From CAYFLR01 sp964343805 (lineage in GTDB: Bacteria > Bdellovibrionota_B > Oligoflexia > CAYFLR01): 64,000 nt of DNA. Made by a program: the position numbers and the translations under genes. The stretch's first letter is position 1, and the number at the start of each line of letters is the position of its first letter. The DNA is taken from NCBI GenBank assembly GCA_964343805.1, contig CAYFLR010000005.1:124001-188000 (forward strand). Direction: 5' to 3'. Below, piece by piece: positions 8,629 to 17,781 of the stretch. The notes beneath the pieces are model-generated. The model worked only from the letters and a program-made list of their open reading frames with translations. It was not told the DNA's origin and did no database searches.

Positions 8629-9366
8629 TTACTTTTCAGGAAAATTTTCGGCAAACCCTTCAAATACCATGGTTAAAAGTTCTTCTGAAGTGGGAGGTGC
8701 GGGGTAATGATATTTCGTGGATTTGTTTCTTCCTTTACCTGCTAAGGATCCAATGGCATTGATAACACCCACCAGTTCGGATTCTTTCTCTTTTTTGTAG
8801 TTATTAGAGTTGTACCAAGATTTATCCACACTGCCACTCCAAACCATTTTACCTAGCACTAAATCATAGATGTGTAGGCTGCATGTAACCTCTCTGCGGG
8901 CTGTGGTTTGGATTGTGATTTCATTGGTTTTTTTATTGGTATTTTCCCGGTGGTTTTTGCTTACATTGTTATTTTCAATGAGAGCAAAGCTAATATATCT
9001 AAAACCAACTATTTTATCCTTGAGGTGTTTGATCTGGGCATCAGTGAGCATTCCTACTTTGCGAAATGAGGTGATTATGTTTTTATAGGGTTTGTCACCA
9101 ATTTGATTGGTCACCACACCAGGAAATCCGACTTTATAGGTTTCACGCTCATTTAAAATAGCTTTGCGCATAAGGTTACTGTAATTCAGACGCTGATCCT
9201 GGCTTAATTTATTCACCAAAGAGACCACCCCTCCCACCACGATTCTTCCATTCTTAACTGCCTTATACTTGAAGCTGGAATCCACCTCTAAATTGTCCAC
9301 AGAGGTAGTACATGTTGCTAAAATTAATAAGGAAAAGATTGCAGTGATTTTACTGATTGATAACAT
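8629..9366 (-). CDS. lipoprotein of unknown family
   Basis: 245 aa from the ATG at 9366. I chose this over the ATG at 9399 because GGAGG stands eight bases before it and the signal peptide then has normal length, ending in the lipobox ILATC (Cys19). The mature part is basic and mixed alpha/beta, with RIVVGGVVSLVN, GFRYISFALIENN and CSLHIYDLVLGKMVWSGSV. The last resembles envelope lipoproteins that build beta-sheets around a repeated-ligand fold, but I cannot name a family. A likely small periplasmic or outer-membrane anchored protein. Confidence 0.7.
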   Translation of the reverse strand: MLSISKITAIFSLLILATCTTSVDNLEVDSSFKYKAVKNGRIVVGGVVSLVNKLSQDQRLNYSNLMRKAILNERETYKVGFPGVVTNQIGDKPYKNIITSFRKVGMLTDAQIKHLKDKIVGFRYISFALIENNNVSKNHRENTNKKTNEITIQTTARREVTCSLHIYDLVLGKMVWSGSVDKSWYNSNNYKKEKESELVGVINAIGSLAGKGRNKSTKYHYPAPPTSEELLTMVFEGFAENFPEK

Positions 9367-9493
9367 GGCGAGCCTCCAAATGAATGTTTTTAATTTCAAA
9401 GTATACTATCTAAGAACAGCCCCTAATTAAAGAAAAACTTTTATATTCCGAAAAGATTCACTGGAACTCCCTAAGAAAATCAGGAGGAACAAC

Positions 9494-10240
9494 TTGAAAT
9501 ACACCTTGCTATCAATACTACTATTAACAATGGGGAGCTGCAAAGATCGAACTCAGCATCAAACTCTGGGGGTTTCTGCTCTTAAAGAGTATAAAGATCA
9601 GGTTTGGCAAGCTAACAATCGCTGGTCTGTAAAGTATGAGAAACTTTATCAAAGTTGGCTTAAGAAGAACTTGGCTACGGTTTCCCCTGGGCGAACCCTG
9701 ATGTATCAAAAATATGCTCTGCCCATTGAAAAAATAGTGCGTAAGCTTAAAAATAAACCAGATTTTCATTTTGACTGTGCTGATAATGTCATTTTCTTTC
9801 GGGCTCAGTTTGCAAAAATTCACCAGCTTCCATTTATGGTTCGCATCTCACCTCATAGAAATCATCGGTTTTGGTGGTTGGTGGGTCACTTTGGATTTAG
9901 AGTGTCCTCCAATTACGATAAAGATGAATATAGTGAGGCCCGTGAGGGTCGAATAGCTAGCATTAAGACGACTTATACCAACTTTAATGACCCTGATATT
10001 CGATTTGCGATTCTTATGTGGGATATATCGCAAAATTTTGGAGTAACCTCCTTTGCCAGTTCAGTGGGTTTAAATGGAGATGTATATGATATCCTTCCCA
10101 GCAAATTAAGAGAGGGAGATATCTTTGTAGAGGCCTATTATGGTAAACGAGGGCATAGCACTACTATTGCAGATATCGATTTCTCTAAGCCTCCGTTTTT
10201 AAAAGGGTATTCTTATGCATATTCTTCTGCATTCCTTTAG
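9494..10240 (+). CDS. lipoprotein with Cys/His peptidase-like motifs (possible 5' part of an interrupted gene)
   Basis: 248 aa from a TTG start with a strong AGGAGG at 9482-9487. Lipobox TMGSC gives Cys16. The mature part has FDCADN (Cys95) and later EGDIFVEAYYGKRGHSTT (His221), the order expected for a papain/NlpC-like Cys-His pair; this is inference from motifs, not a firm family call. It stops at TAG 10238-10240. The same reading frame reopens at once with ATG 10244 and runs to 11122, with no ribosome site and no signal peptide. The two may therefore be one secreted protein broken by a nonsense codon. Confidence 0.65.
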   Translation: MKYTLLSILLLTMGSCKDRTQHQTLGVSALKEYKDQVWQANNRWSVKYEKLYQSWLKKNLATVSPGRTLMYQKYALPIEKIVRKLKNKPDFHFDCADNVIFFRAQFAKIHQLPFMVRISPHRNHRFWWLVGHFGFRVSSNYDKDEYSEAREGRIASIKTTYTNFNDPDIRFAILMWDISQNFGVTSFASSVGLNGDVYDILPSKLREGDIFVEAYYGKRGHSTTIADIDFSKPPFLKGYSYAYSSAFL

Positions 10241-10243
10241 ATA

Positions 10244-11122
10244 ATGAGTTCAGATGTGAATCTGTTGAAGGGGGGGGGATTAAAAAGGTGGAAGTGGACA
10301 GTAAAGGCTCCTGCAAAGAATGGTGCGCTCATATGGAAAAACCAAGTTCAGCCTCAAGATCAAGTCTTTATTGCAGAGTATGATAGCTATCATAAAGAGG
10401 TGGCAGCTAACTCGAGATTAAAACTTTTTCAAAGTTATGTATTGAAAGAGGCTGGAAAACATGGCTTTGATCCTTATACTTTAATCGAGCAGTCAATTGA
10501 AGACATTAAGAATAAGTTTGCTGCTTTAGCTAGTAGTCCAGCCAGTTGCAGCCTCCGGAAGAAGATTCCTAGTATGATAACTGAGCTTTTCTCCTTTGTT
10601 CATTTTGCTCAGTCTAACCAAGGGGGTAATGAAACCGAAAAAATGTTAAATACCAGTAATCGGATCTTGGCTTTAGATGATATATGGGGCGTTCTGTCTG
10701 AGCTTTTCCCATTTCCTGCTAAGGGCTATCATAGCTCTCCCTTATGTGGTTGGAATAGCTCTGATTTTGCTACCTTTGCCCAAATCTTACGTACCAATGA
10801 GTTGTTTATTAAACAGGAACTGGAAAGTACGGCTTCCATGTTGAGCTTGGAAGATTTTCTGTCAACCATTGGTATCACTCAAAAATACCTTCAATTTAAA
10901 AAGATTCATCCTGCAAAGCTGGATATTTCAACAGCCCCCTCAAAAAAGGTTGTAAATTCGGTATCTTCTGAGACAGATAAAACGACTCCCTTGACAGTGG
11001 TCCCTTTTACCGGGGACAATATTTGTTTTTACACTTTATTTCCTCATTCCCAATCCGCAAAGTGGCAAGCAGATGAAGCTTGGCTTCGGCAAAAACCTTC
11101 TCTTTGGCCAAAGTGTCTTTAA
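10244..11122 (+). CDS. hypothetical protein, probable continuation of the preceding lipoprotein gene
   Basis: 292 aa, in the same frame as the upstream gene and separated from it only by TAG plus one codon. There is no Shine-Dalgarno before ATG 10244 and no signal peptide. The start is GGGLKRWKWTVKAP, encoded partly by a nine-G run (10270-10278). The rest is helical, with KKIPSMITELFSFVHFAQ and DDIWGVLSELFPF. No family is recognised. Without a signal peptide it would be cytoplasmic, which is odd next to a lipoprotein; a read-through or nonsense-mutant arrangement explains this better. A sequencing error at the stop is also possible. Confidence 0.5.
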   Translation: MSSDVNLLKGGGLKRWKWTVKAPAKNGALIWKNQVQPQDQVFIAEYDSYHKEVAANSRLKLFQSYVLKEAGKHGFDPYTLIEQSIEDIKNKFAALASSPASCSLRKKIPSMITELFSFVHFAQSNQGGNETEKMLNTSNRILALDDIWGVLSELFPFPAKGYHSSPLCGWNSSDFATFAQILRTNELFIKQELESTASMLSLEDFLSTIGITQKYLQFKKIHPAKLDISTAPSKKVVNSVSSETDKTTPLTVVPFTGDNICFYTLFPHSQSAKWQADEAWLRQKPSLWPKCL

Positions 11123-11258
11123 CATCAATTTTCCGCGTAAAAAGCATCTTTAGAAAGGAGCTTGCCTTTTGATGGCGAGAAGAGTATACGTTTTATTTGA
11201 ATTTATACGATACTAGTTTAGTATATTGTAAATAGTAGGGATGTAAGGAGTTGTTACT

Positions 11259-12701
11259 TTGGAAATAAGTCTATTTAGTCTTATCTTGTTAGGATGTTAC
11301 ATTTGTTTAACCTTTTATCTTTCTTATATTGGTTGGAAAAAGACCAAGAGCATCAAAGGATTTGCCATTGGAAACAAGGATATGAGTCCTGTGTTGATAG
11401 GTATCACCATGGCAGCATCTATCTCATCAACAGCTACTTTTGTTATCAACCCTGGTTTCGTATACAATCATGGTCTTTCTGCTTTTATACATTATTCAGT
11501 TGCAGCAATTCTGGGAATCTTGGTCGCTTTTTTACTACTGACTAAAAAGTTCCGTAGATTAGGAGATGCTCATGGGAGTTTGACCATTCCCCATTTTATT
11601 CGGAGTCGCTTCAATCACCAAGGTCTCTCACTCTTTTTTGCCTTTTTGAATTTACTCAGTGTGGCTTTTATTGTCTTAATTCTGGTGGGATGTTCTCTTA
11701 TCTTAAGCGGTATGTTCCCCATTTCTCAGCATCTGGCTCTGGTGATTATCTTATTGTTTGTATTTAGCTATGTTCTTATGGGGGGAACCTATGCTCATGC
11801 ATACACAAATAGCTTTCAAGGTATTATGATGATGGTAATTGCCATAGCTCTGTTTGCTACAGGCTGGCAGTATTGGCAAGAGGGTTTTTGGGGGCATTTG
11901 AATAGCATTGGTGAAAGTTATGCTCAATTTTCCAACCCCGAGAGCAGTCTTTATAACAATTGGTACTCGGTGTTTGTCAGTGGCTTTTTGATCACTTTTG
12001 CTTTAATGTTTCAGCCCCACATTTTGACCAAAGTTTTGTATTTAAAAAGTGACAAAGATGTTAATAAGTTTATTATTACAACTGTCCTAGTGGTAGCTAT
12101 ATTTTCCTTGATGCTTTTCATTGGTTTCTACGCTCGTTTTGCTGGACTGACAGTCGCTAGGCAAGATGCCGTAGTAACAAGTTATATTATGCACATTTTT
12201 GGATCTACTGGTATTGGCCAATATATAATGGCTTTAGTATTTGTAGCTTTGTTAGCTGCTGGTATGTCTACTTTAGATGGTATATTAGTTTCTCTATCGG
12301 CTATGATTGTTAATGATATATACCTTCCAATAAGAGGAAAAAATGACCTCTCTCCTAGTAAGGGGTTAAATCTATCTCGGTGGGTGCTAATTGCGGTTGG
12401 TATTCTCTCTCTCATTATTGCATGGTCTCCCCCTAAGCTGGTCGGGCTCTTTGCCCAAAAAGGAGTCTACGGTCTCGCAGCTGCTAGCTTTGTTCCGATT
12501 GTTTTTGGTGTGCTTAAAAAGCGACATATTCCTGTTTGGATTATTTTCATATCCTCCACCATTGGTTTAGTCGGTCACCTTTCCTTCAATATTTTTATGG
12601 GGGTTTCTAACCCCAGTGTCAGTTCAGCTAGTTCCATGTTAATGAGTTTATCTTTCGCATTTATAGCAATTAAAATCTTCACACATCCTGTGAGACAATA
12701 A
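11259..12701 (+). CDS. sodium:solute symporter (SSS family)
   Basis: 480 aa with about 13 membrane helices. The N-terminal signature is FAIGNKDMSPVLIGITMAAS followed by SISSTATFVINPGF, and VALLAAGMSTLDGILVSLSAMIVNDIY matches the SSS segment that forms part of the sodium site. The protein imports a small solute with Na+; the substrate cannot be told. The TTG start is chosen because AAGGAG ends eight bases upstream. Upstream, 11197-11227 holds a TTGAAT...TATATT pair and an ATACT..AGTAT dyad, a plausible promoter/operator. A weak terminator hairpin follows at the stop. It is transcribed alone. Confidence 0.88.
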   Translation: MEISLFSLILLGCYICLTFYLSYIGWKKTKSIKGFAIGNKDMSPVLIGITMAASISSTATFVINPGFVYNHGLSAFIHYSVAAILGILVAFLLLTKKFRRLGDAHGSLTIPHFIRSRFNHQGLSLFFAFLNLLSVAFIVLILVGCSLILSGMFPISQHLALVIILLFVFSYVLMGGTYAHAYTNSFQGIMMMVIAIALFATGWQYWQEGFWGHLNSIGESYAQFSNPESSLYNNWYSVFVSGFLITFALMFQPHILTKVLYLKSDKDVNKFIITTVLVVAIFSLMLFIGFYARFAGLTVARQDAVVTSYIMHIFGSTGIGQYIMALVFVALLAAGMSTLDGILVSLSAMIVNDIYLPIRGKNDLSPSKGLNLSRWVLIAVGILSLIIAWSPPKLVGLFAQKGVYGLAAASFVPIVFGVLKKRHIPVWIIFISSTIGLVGHLSFNIFMGVSNPSVSSASSMLMSLSFAFIAIKIFTHPVRQ

Positions 12702-12724
12702 TCCTGGAGTCTCAGAACTTTTTT
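12691..12724 (+). terminator. weak intrinsic terminator after the symporter gene
   Basis: TGAGAC (12691-12696) pairs with GTCTCA (12709-12714) across a 12-base loop. The stem is followed after four bases by a run of six T (12719-12724). The stem begins inside the last codons of the symporter gene. It is short, so moderate confidence. Confidence 0.4.
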
Positions 12725-12853
12725 CCTTCCTAATTTGTCCTTTCCTCCCTTTTTATGGGGTATTTATCAGGCTTCCCCTTATTTTTATACTTGTGTAACA
12801 TGTCGAGAATAATGGGGAAAATGGGTTTAATTTGTGAAAATTAAAATTAATAC

Positions 12854-12882
12854 TTGCAAAAAAGATAAATTATGGTTATATA
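12854..12882 (+). promoter_or_regulatory. putative promoter of the sugar transferase gene
   Basis: TTGCAA (12854-12859) and TATATA (12877-12882) are separated by 17 bases, close to the sigma-70 consensus. This leaves an AT-rich 5' leader of about 75 bases before the ATG at 12966. Confidence 0.5.
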
Positions 12883-12965
12883 TACTCACCCTTGTTGGTA
12901 ATCATAAATAAGGGATATAAACTTTAAAAAACGAATAGATAAATAAAAGTCATGGAGAAAGACCA

Positions 12966-13634
12966 ATGAGCCCCACATTGTATCAAACTCTTACTGCCTT
13001 AGATAGATTTGCAGGAGTAAAAACTTCTAATAATGATATTGATGAAGATGAATTAGGTTGGAAAAGAGGGTTAGATATCCTTTTCGCTATCACTGGTTTA
13101 CTGTTAATCCTTCCCTTGTTTCCTTTTATTGCCTTACTTATGAAGTTAGATTCGAAAGGTCCTATTTTTTATAAACAGCAGAGAGTTGGAAAAAGAGGAC
13201 GTCCTTTCTATATGTACAAACTTCGCTCTATGCGTCAAGATGCTGAAGCTAAAACTGGAGCCGTTTGGGCCCAAGAAAATGATCCTCGAGTCACCCGTTT
13301 AGGCCGCTTTTTACGAAAAACTAGATTAGATGAGGTTCCTCAATTTATTAATGTTCTGCGAGGAGAGATGAGCTTTGTAGGGCCTCGTCCTGAAAGACCA
13401 GAATTTGTATTAAAATTAAGACAGCACATTCCCTATTACGACCAAAGACATTTTGTAAAGCCAGGTATCACAGGCTGGGCTCAAGTAACAGGTTCCTATA
13501 CATCCAGCATTGAAGAGACCAAAGAAAAGGTTAAGAATGACCTCTTTTATGTAAAACACTTCTCTATCCTTTTTGATCTCTATGTTGTCTGGAAAACCTT
13601 TAGAGTTGTTATCTTTGGCGTGGGTGCACGTTAA
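12966..13634 (+). CDS. undecaprenyl-phosphate sugar-phosphate transferase (bacterial sugar transferase family)
   Basis: 222 aa. A short N-terminal soluble part precedes one hydrophobic segment (about residues 36-58), the re-entrant helix of the monotopic phosphoglycosyl transferases. The catalytic core has GPIFYKQQRVGKRGRPFYMYKLRSM, TRLDEVPQFINVLRGEMSFVGPRPERPEF, with the catalytic Asp-Glu dyad in RLDE, and KPGITGWAQVTG. The enzyme moves a sugar-1-phosphate to undecaprenyl phosphate and so starts a surface glycan repeat unit. The long form's extra N-terminal helices are absent. No other glycan genes are near, so the pathway must be completed elsewhere. Confidence 0.92.
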   Translation: MSPTLYQTLTALDRFAGVKTSNNDIDEDELGWKRGLDILFAITGLLLILPLFPFIALLMKLDSKGPIFYKQQRVGKRGRPFYMYKLRSMRQDAEAKTGAVWAQENDPRVTRLGRFLRKTRLDEVPQFINVLRGEMSFVGPRPERPEFVLKLRQHIPYYDQRHFVKPGITGWAQVTGSYTSSIEETKEKVKNDLFYVKHFSILFDLYVVWKTFRVVIFGVGAR

Positions 13635-13897
13635 TTACTGGATAGCCTGTCTAAAAAGTCGAAACCTTTGTTAACGGTTCAGTTTTTCTCTTCTAAATAG
13701 TCGATATGCTTTCCTAAATCTTATAATTGATTCCTTATTCTCGCTTCAAAATAGCAGAACTTTATATTTAACTTCCTAATAAGATTAAGAAACACAAAAA
13801 AAATCTCAAGAATTAACTAGAATTGTGGATAAGAAAATAAGTATATGCTAATAGATGTTTATGCTTATTTAATGAAGTAAGTAGAAAGGAGCCACAA

Positions 13898-14440
13898 ATG
13901 AAGAAGTTAGTAATGAGTCTATTTATTCTTTTTGGTTATCAAAGTGCAGTGCTTATGGCGTGCTGGGATGGTTCAAATGGAACTCCCATACCCTATATTC
14001 CTATTGAATGTGAAGCTGGGGTAGATGAGTCCCCTTCAGCGCCCTCTCCTTTTGAAGTGGGAACCAGTTATAAAAAAGTTCCGGTATTTGGATACTTACC
14101 CAATGACCAAAAGGTTCAGGGGGTTTTAAGGGCAAAACTTCACTATCAGGTGAGAGAAGGGGTCAAAGGGGTTTATATCCAATATCCTAAGGTCTATTTA
14201 AAAAGTGGTTGGAGATATGATCTTGCAGCTGAAGAGCATGATGTGGCTGGGGTTCTTTGTCAATTGTTTGGCATGGGAGAGTTTCAAGCAGAGTCCCTAC
14301 AAACAGGGCATAACCCCTACAGTGCTAGCAAGGGCCGACTCAAAATTCACTTAAACCAAGACGTGTTTTATTTAACCAACAATAATTCTGAGATTCCTGC
14401 AGTCAAAAATCTTTTCTGCCAAATTGAGAGTGGAGATTAA
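13898..14440 (+). CDS. small exported protein of unknown function
   Basis: 180 aa. The N-terminus MKKLVMSLFILFGYQSAVLMA is a Sec signal peptide, likely cut near residue 20-21. The mature chain has four cysteines (CWDGSN, ECEAG, CQLFGMG, FCQIESGD) that could form two disulfides, and a beta-rich middle (KVQGVLRAKLHYQVREGVKGVYI). No family is recognised. An AAGGAG site precedes the ATG. It stands alone, 260 bases after the sugar transferase and about 90 bases before a sensor kinase; the upstream 13635-13897 gap is AT-rich without clear structure. Confidence 0.7.
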   Translation: MKKLVMSLFILFGYQSAVLMACWDGSNGTPIPYIPIECEAGVDESPSAPSPFEVGTSYKKVPVFGYLPNDQKVQGVLRAKLHYQVREGVKGVYIQYPKVYLKSGWRYDLAAEEHDVAGVLCQLFGMGEFQAESLQTGHNPYSASKGRLKIHLNQDVFYLTNNNSEIPAVKNLFCQIESGD

Positions 14441-14533
14441 TATGCCCGCGCTTTCCGGGTTTACAATAAAACTCTAAAAATGATAGGGTGATCCCGCATT
14501 TATGCCAAACCAGGATAAATGTGGGAGAGCTTT

Positions 14534-16216
14534 ATGATCATTGAGTTAATTAAAGGCTTAAAATACCGCTATCATCGGTTATGGGTCTTTTCAGTTTTAT
14601 TAGCGAGTGCCATCTCCATCACTCCTCTCCTTATTATTTCCAAAATAAATTTTAACGAATATGAGAAGGTTCTCTCTTCAGAATTAATTCATCCTGTTTC
14701 TCAACTCCTATCCAATACCAAACAATCTTTAGAGTTTTTTATAGAAGAGCGAATTGCGGCACTGACATTTATCATTCATGAGCACAAGCTCGAAGAGATA
14801 TCCTCCAAGGCTAAACTTATGAGGGTTTTTAGTGCCCTCAAGCGATCCTTTGATGGCTTTATTGATATTGGTGTTATTGACCTGGAGGGCAATCAAATTT
14901 CCTATATCGGTCCCTATGAATTAGAGGGAGTGAATTATAAAAACCATAATTGGTTTCAGGTCGTTAAGCAAAAGGGAGTGCATGTGAGTGATGTATTTAT
15001 GGGGTACCGGAAATTTCCTCATTTTGTCATTGCCATGATGCATGAAGTTGAAAATGAAGAACCCTACATTATTAGAGCCACTCTTAGTACAGAATTCTTA
15101 ACTAATGAGATCGTTTCATTAGAACTAAGGCCACATAGTGATGCTTTTTTAATCAATAGTAGCGGAGTTCTTCAGACACCATCTCGCTTTTATGGTCAAA
15201 TAATGCGGAAAACATCATTGACCTTTCCAACATATAATGAAAAAGGAGAGGTGATAAGAAAGTATGATGTGCAGGGAAGGCTTAATTTGTTTGGCTATGC
15301 TTATATAAATCAAACGCCTTTTGTCCTCATTGTAATAAAAACCAGCGAAGGCTTGCTGGAGAACTGGAATAAAACAAAAAATAAAATGCTGATCTTTTTA
15401 GTGGTGAGCATCATTTTAATTATTGTGGTGATTATTTGGAGTGTGACTTTGATGGTGAAGGGGGTTTATCGAGCCGATTTAAAGCAAGCCTCCATGCAAC
15501 ATGATATTCAGTATACTAATAAAATGGCTTCCATTGGACGTCTAGCTGCAGGTGTGGCCCATGAGATCAATAACCCGCTTGCGATAATTTCCGAAAAAGC
15601 TGGTTTAATTGCTGATATGATTCATTTCAAGAAAGACTTTGCTCATAAGGAACAAACTGAAGAAATCATCACAGCTATGCAGAAATCTGTGGGACATTGC
15701 AGCGCTATCACTCATAGATTGCTTGGATTTGCTAAACGAATGGATATTAAAGCTGACTCTATTGATTTGGAAGTCCTTATGAACGAGGTGATTAGTTTTT
15801 TTGATAGAGAGGCCAGCATAAAGCATATCCACATAAGCTTAAATATTGAAAAGAATATTCCAGCCATTCGCAGTGATCGAGGGCTTCTTCAACAAGTTTT
15901 TGTTAACATCATAAATAATTCCATTCACGACATTGATGAGAAGGGTGATGTGACCATCTACATACGTAAGAAGGGGAGTGATCATGTGGCGGTAGAGTTT
16001 AAAGATGATGGACGGGGTTTATCTGATGAAAACTTAGAGAAGATTTTTGAACCCTTTTTTACTGCCAAAAAAGATTACGGCACTGGCTTAGGATTATCTA
16101 TTACATATGGAATAGTAAAAAAACTGGGAGGGAATATTCGGGTGGAAAGCGAAATGTTCAAAGGAACCCGATTTATTATCACTCTTCCCTTGACTAAAGA
16201 AGATTTTAGAGAGTAA
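14534..16216 (+). CDS. membrane sensor histidine kinase (dCACHE-like sensor)
   Basis: 560 aa from ATG 14534, preferred over the ATG at 14519 because GGGAG (14523-14527) is well spaced for it. A first membrane helix (about 14-35) and a second (about 285-308) enclose a large periplasmic sensor with the double-CACHE look (FDGFIDIGVIDLEGNQISYIG part, NWFQVVKQKG). The cytoplasmic part has HisKA (GVAHEINNP, His about 343) and HATPase boxes (NIINNSIHD, DDGRGLSDENL, FEPFFTAKKDYGTGLGL). It should autophosphorylate on ligand binding. The next genes are a DASS transporter and a CBS protein; no response regulator is adjacent. Confidence 0.9.
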   Translation: MIIELIKGLKYRYHRLWVFSVLLASAISITPLLIISKINFNEYEKVLSSELIHPVSQLLSNTKQSLEFFIEERIAALTFIIHEHKLEEISSKAKLMRVFSALKRSFDGFIDIGVIDLEGNQISYIGPYELEGVNYKNHNWFQVVKQKGVHVSDVFMGYRKFPHFVIAMMHEVENEEPYIIRATLSTEFLTNEIVSLELRPHSDAFLINSSGVLQTPSRFYGQIMRKTSLTFPTYNEKGEVIRKYDVQGRLNLFGYAYINQTPFVLIVIKTSEGLLENWNKTKNKMLIFLVVSIILIIVVIIWSVTLMVKGVYRADLKQASMQHDIQYTNKMASIGRLAAGVAHEINNPLAIISEKAGLIADMIHFKKDFAHKEQTEEIITAMQKSVGHCSAITHRLLGFAKRMDIKADSIDLEVLMNEVISFFDREASIKHIHISLNIEKNIPAIRSDRGLLQQVFVNIINNSIHDIDEKGDVTIYIRKKGSDHVAVEFKDDGRGLSDENLEKIFEPFFTAKKDYGTGLGLSITYGIVKKLGGNIRVESEMFKGTRFIITLPLTKEDFRE

Positions 16217-16276
16217 AAATGAAAGGTTGTCAATTTTACCTCTGTTGGCTAGAACATATTTTCATAGGATAGAAAA

Positions 16277-17749
16277 GTGTTTGCAAATTTTACCAATAAG
16301 ACATTTAAAGATTTAGACTGGACAAGGCTCCTCTTTATTTTTGTTGGCATCTTTCTTTTTAGCTCAGTCTACTTATCTCCACCCTGGCCCGATGCAGTTG
16401 ATCCAATGGGTAAGCATTTTAAATTGAGTCATGAAGGTAAGGCTGCTGTGGCTCTTTTTTTACTAGCTGCTACTTGGTGGATTTTTGAAGTGGTTCCTAT
16501 CGGGGTCACCAGTATTGTAATCGGGGTGGTACAGGCACTCTTTTTAATTAGACCTGCCAGAGAAGCCTTTAGTGACTTTATGGTTCCTGCTGTCTGGTTT
16601 ATTTTTGGCTCTATTGTGATTGGGAATGCTTTTACCAAGTCAGGGGTTACCAAGCGCCTTGCTTACCGGATGTTGTTAATAGTCGGTGAGAGTACCCGGC
16701 TTATCTATCTTGGGTGCTTTATATTGACAGCCCTTTTAACTATGATTATGGCGCACACTGCGGTAGCTGCTACTATTTATCCTCTCTTGATGGCAATATA
16801 CTCTCTCTATGGAGATGAAGACAAACCCACTAATTTTGGTAAAGGTTTGTTTATGGGGATGGCTTTCGTTGCCGGGGCAGGAAGTATTGTGACCTTATTA
16901 GGTGCTGCACGAGGGGCGGTGGCTTTAGGTTTCTTTAAAGATATTGTTGGCCGTGAGATCTCCTTCTTCGAGCTGACCTATTATATGTTTCCCTTAGGCT
17001 GGCTTATGGTATTTATTCTTTGGGTCTTCTTTATCTACTATTATCCACCTGAGAAAAGTGCTATCAGCGGCCTGCGCGAGCGAGTGAAAACCTTACATAA
17101 GGGATTAGGTCCCTTATCTGCGGCGGAGATTGCCACCTTTGTTATTGTAGGTTTAGCCGTGACTGCTCTTTGTCTAAGATCCTTTATACCTGCATTTAAA
17201 CTCATTGATAAAAGTGCCATCATTCTCTCTTCCACTATTCTTTTCTATCTATTTAAAATCTTGAAAGTGAAAGATTTAGAAGAGGTGCCTTGGAATATTA
17301 TTCTTCTTTTTGGTGGGGCTATGAGTATTGGTTTCTGCCTGTGGAAAACAGGGGCGGCGGATTGGATGGCGGTAAATTGGTTGATTCTCTTTCAAAATGC
17401 CAGCTGGTTGGTTTTCGTTATGGGAATTGCTGTTTTTGTTTTGATCATGACTAATCTCATCATGAATGTGGCAGCTATCACCATCTCTATTCCAGTGGCT
17501 CTGGTGGCTGGTCAGTACTTGGGTGTTGCCCCTGAAGCGATTGTTTTTTCATCATTGGCCATGGCAGGTATGCCCTTTTTACTATTAATAGGGGCTGCAC
17601 CCAATGCCATTGCCTATAGCTCCCAACAATTTAAATCCAGCGAGTTTTTTAAAGCAGGAGTCTATGCCAGTATCATTCTGGTTTTTGTGATGTGGCTCTT
17701 TGTGGGAGTCATATGGCCCTTTATGGGAATGCCCTATGTTATCAAATAA
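16277..17749 (+). CDS. DASS/SLC13-type anion:sodium symporter
   Basis: 490 aa with about 11-12 membrane helices, GTG start with AGGA seven bases before. It shows the SLC13/DASS pattern: AATWWIFEVVPIGVTSIVIGVVQ, SIVIGNAFTKSGVTKRLAYRML, HTAVAATIYPLLMAI, and near the C-terminus NLIMNVAAITISIPVAL and GAAPNAIAYSS. Members import dicarboxylates, citrate or sulfate with sodium. The 61-base spacing after the upstream kinase and 32 bases to the CBS gene suggest one transcript, in which the kinase could sense the transported anion. Confidence 0.9.
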   Translation: MFANFTNKTFKDLDWTRLLFIFVGIFLFSSVYLSPPWPDAVDPMGKHFKLSHEGKAAVALFLLAATWWIFEVVPIGVTSIVIGVVQALFLIRPAREAFSDFMVPAVWFIFGSIVIGNAFTKSGVTKRLAYRMLLIVGESTRLIYLGCFILTALLTMIMAHTAVAATIYPLLMAIYSLYGDEDKPTNFGKGLFMGMAFVAGAGSIVTLLGAARGAVALGFFKDIVGREISFFELTYYMFPLGWLMVFILWVFFIYYYPPEKSAISGLRERVKTLHKGLGPLSAAEIATFVIVGLAVTALCLRSFIPAFKLIDKSAIILSSTILFYLFKILKVKDLEEVPWNIILLFGGAMSIGFCLWKTGAADWMAVNWLILFQNASWLVFVMGIAVFVLIMTNLIMNVAAITISIPVALVAGQYLGVAPEAIVFSSLAMAGMPFLLLIGAAPNAIAYSSQQFKSSEFFKAGVYASIILVFVMWLFVGVIWPFMGMPYVIK

Positions 17750-17781
17750 CCTAGGTTCCCAATCTTTGAAAGGATGCAGTT

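Noticed and set aside
10270..10278. Nine-G run as the cause of a frameshift
   Set aside because: The two open frames on either side of the TAG are already in the same frame, so no shift is needed to join them; the interruption is the stop codon itself.
13635..13720. Possible terminator after the sugar transferase
   Set aside because: AACC/GGTT arms of four bases before a T-run are too weak to call.
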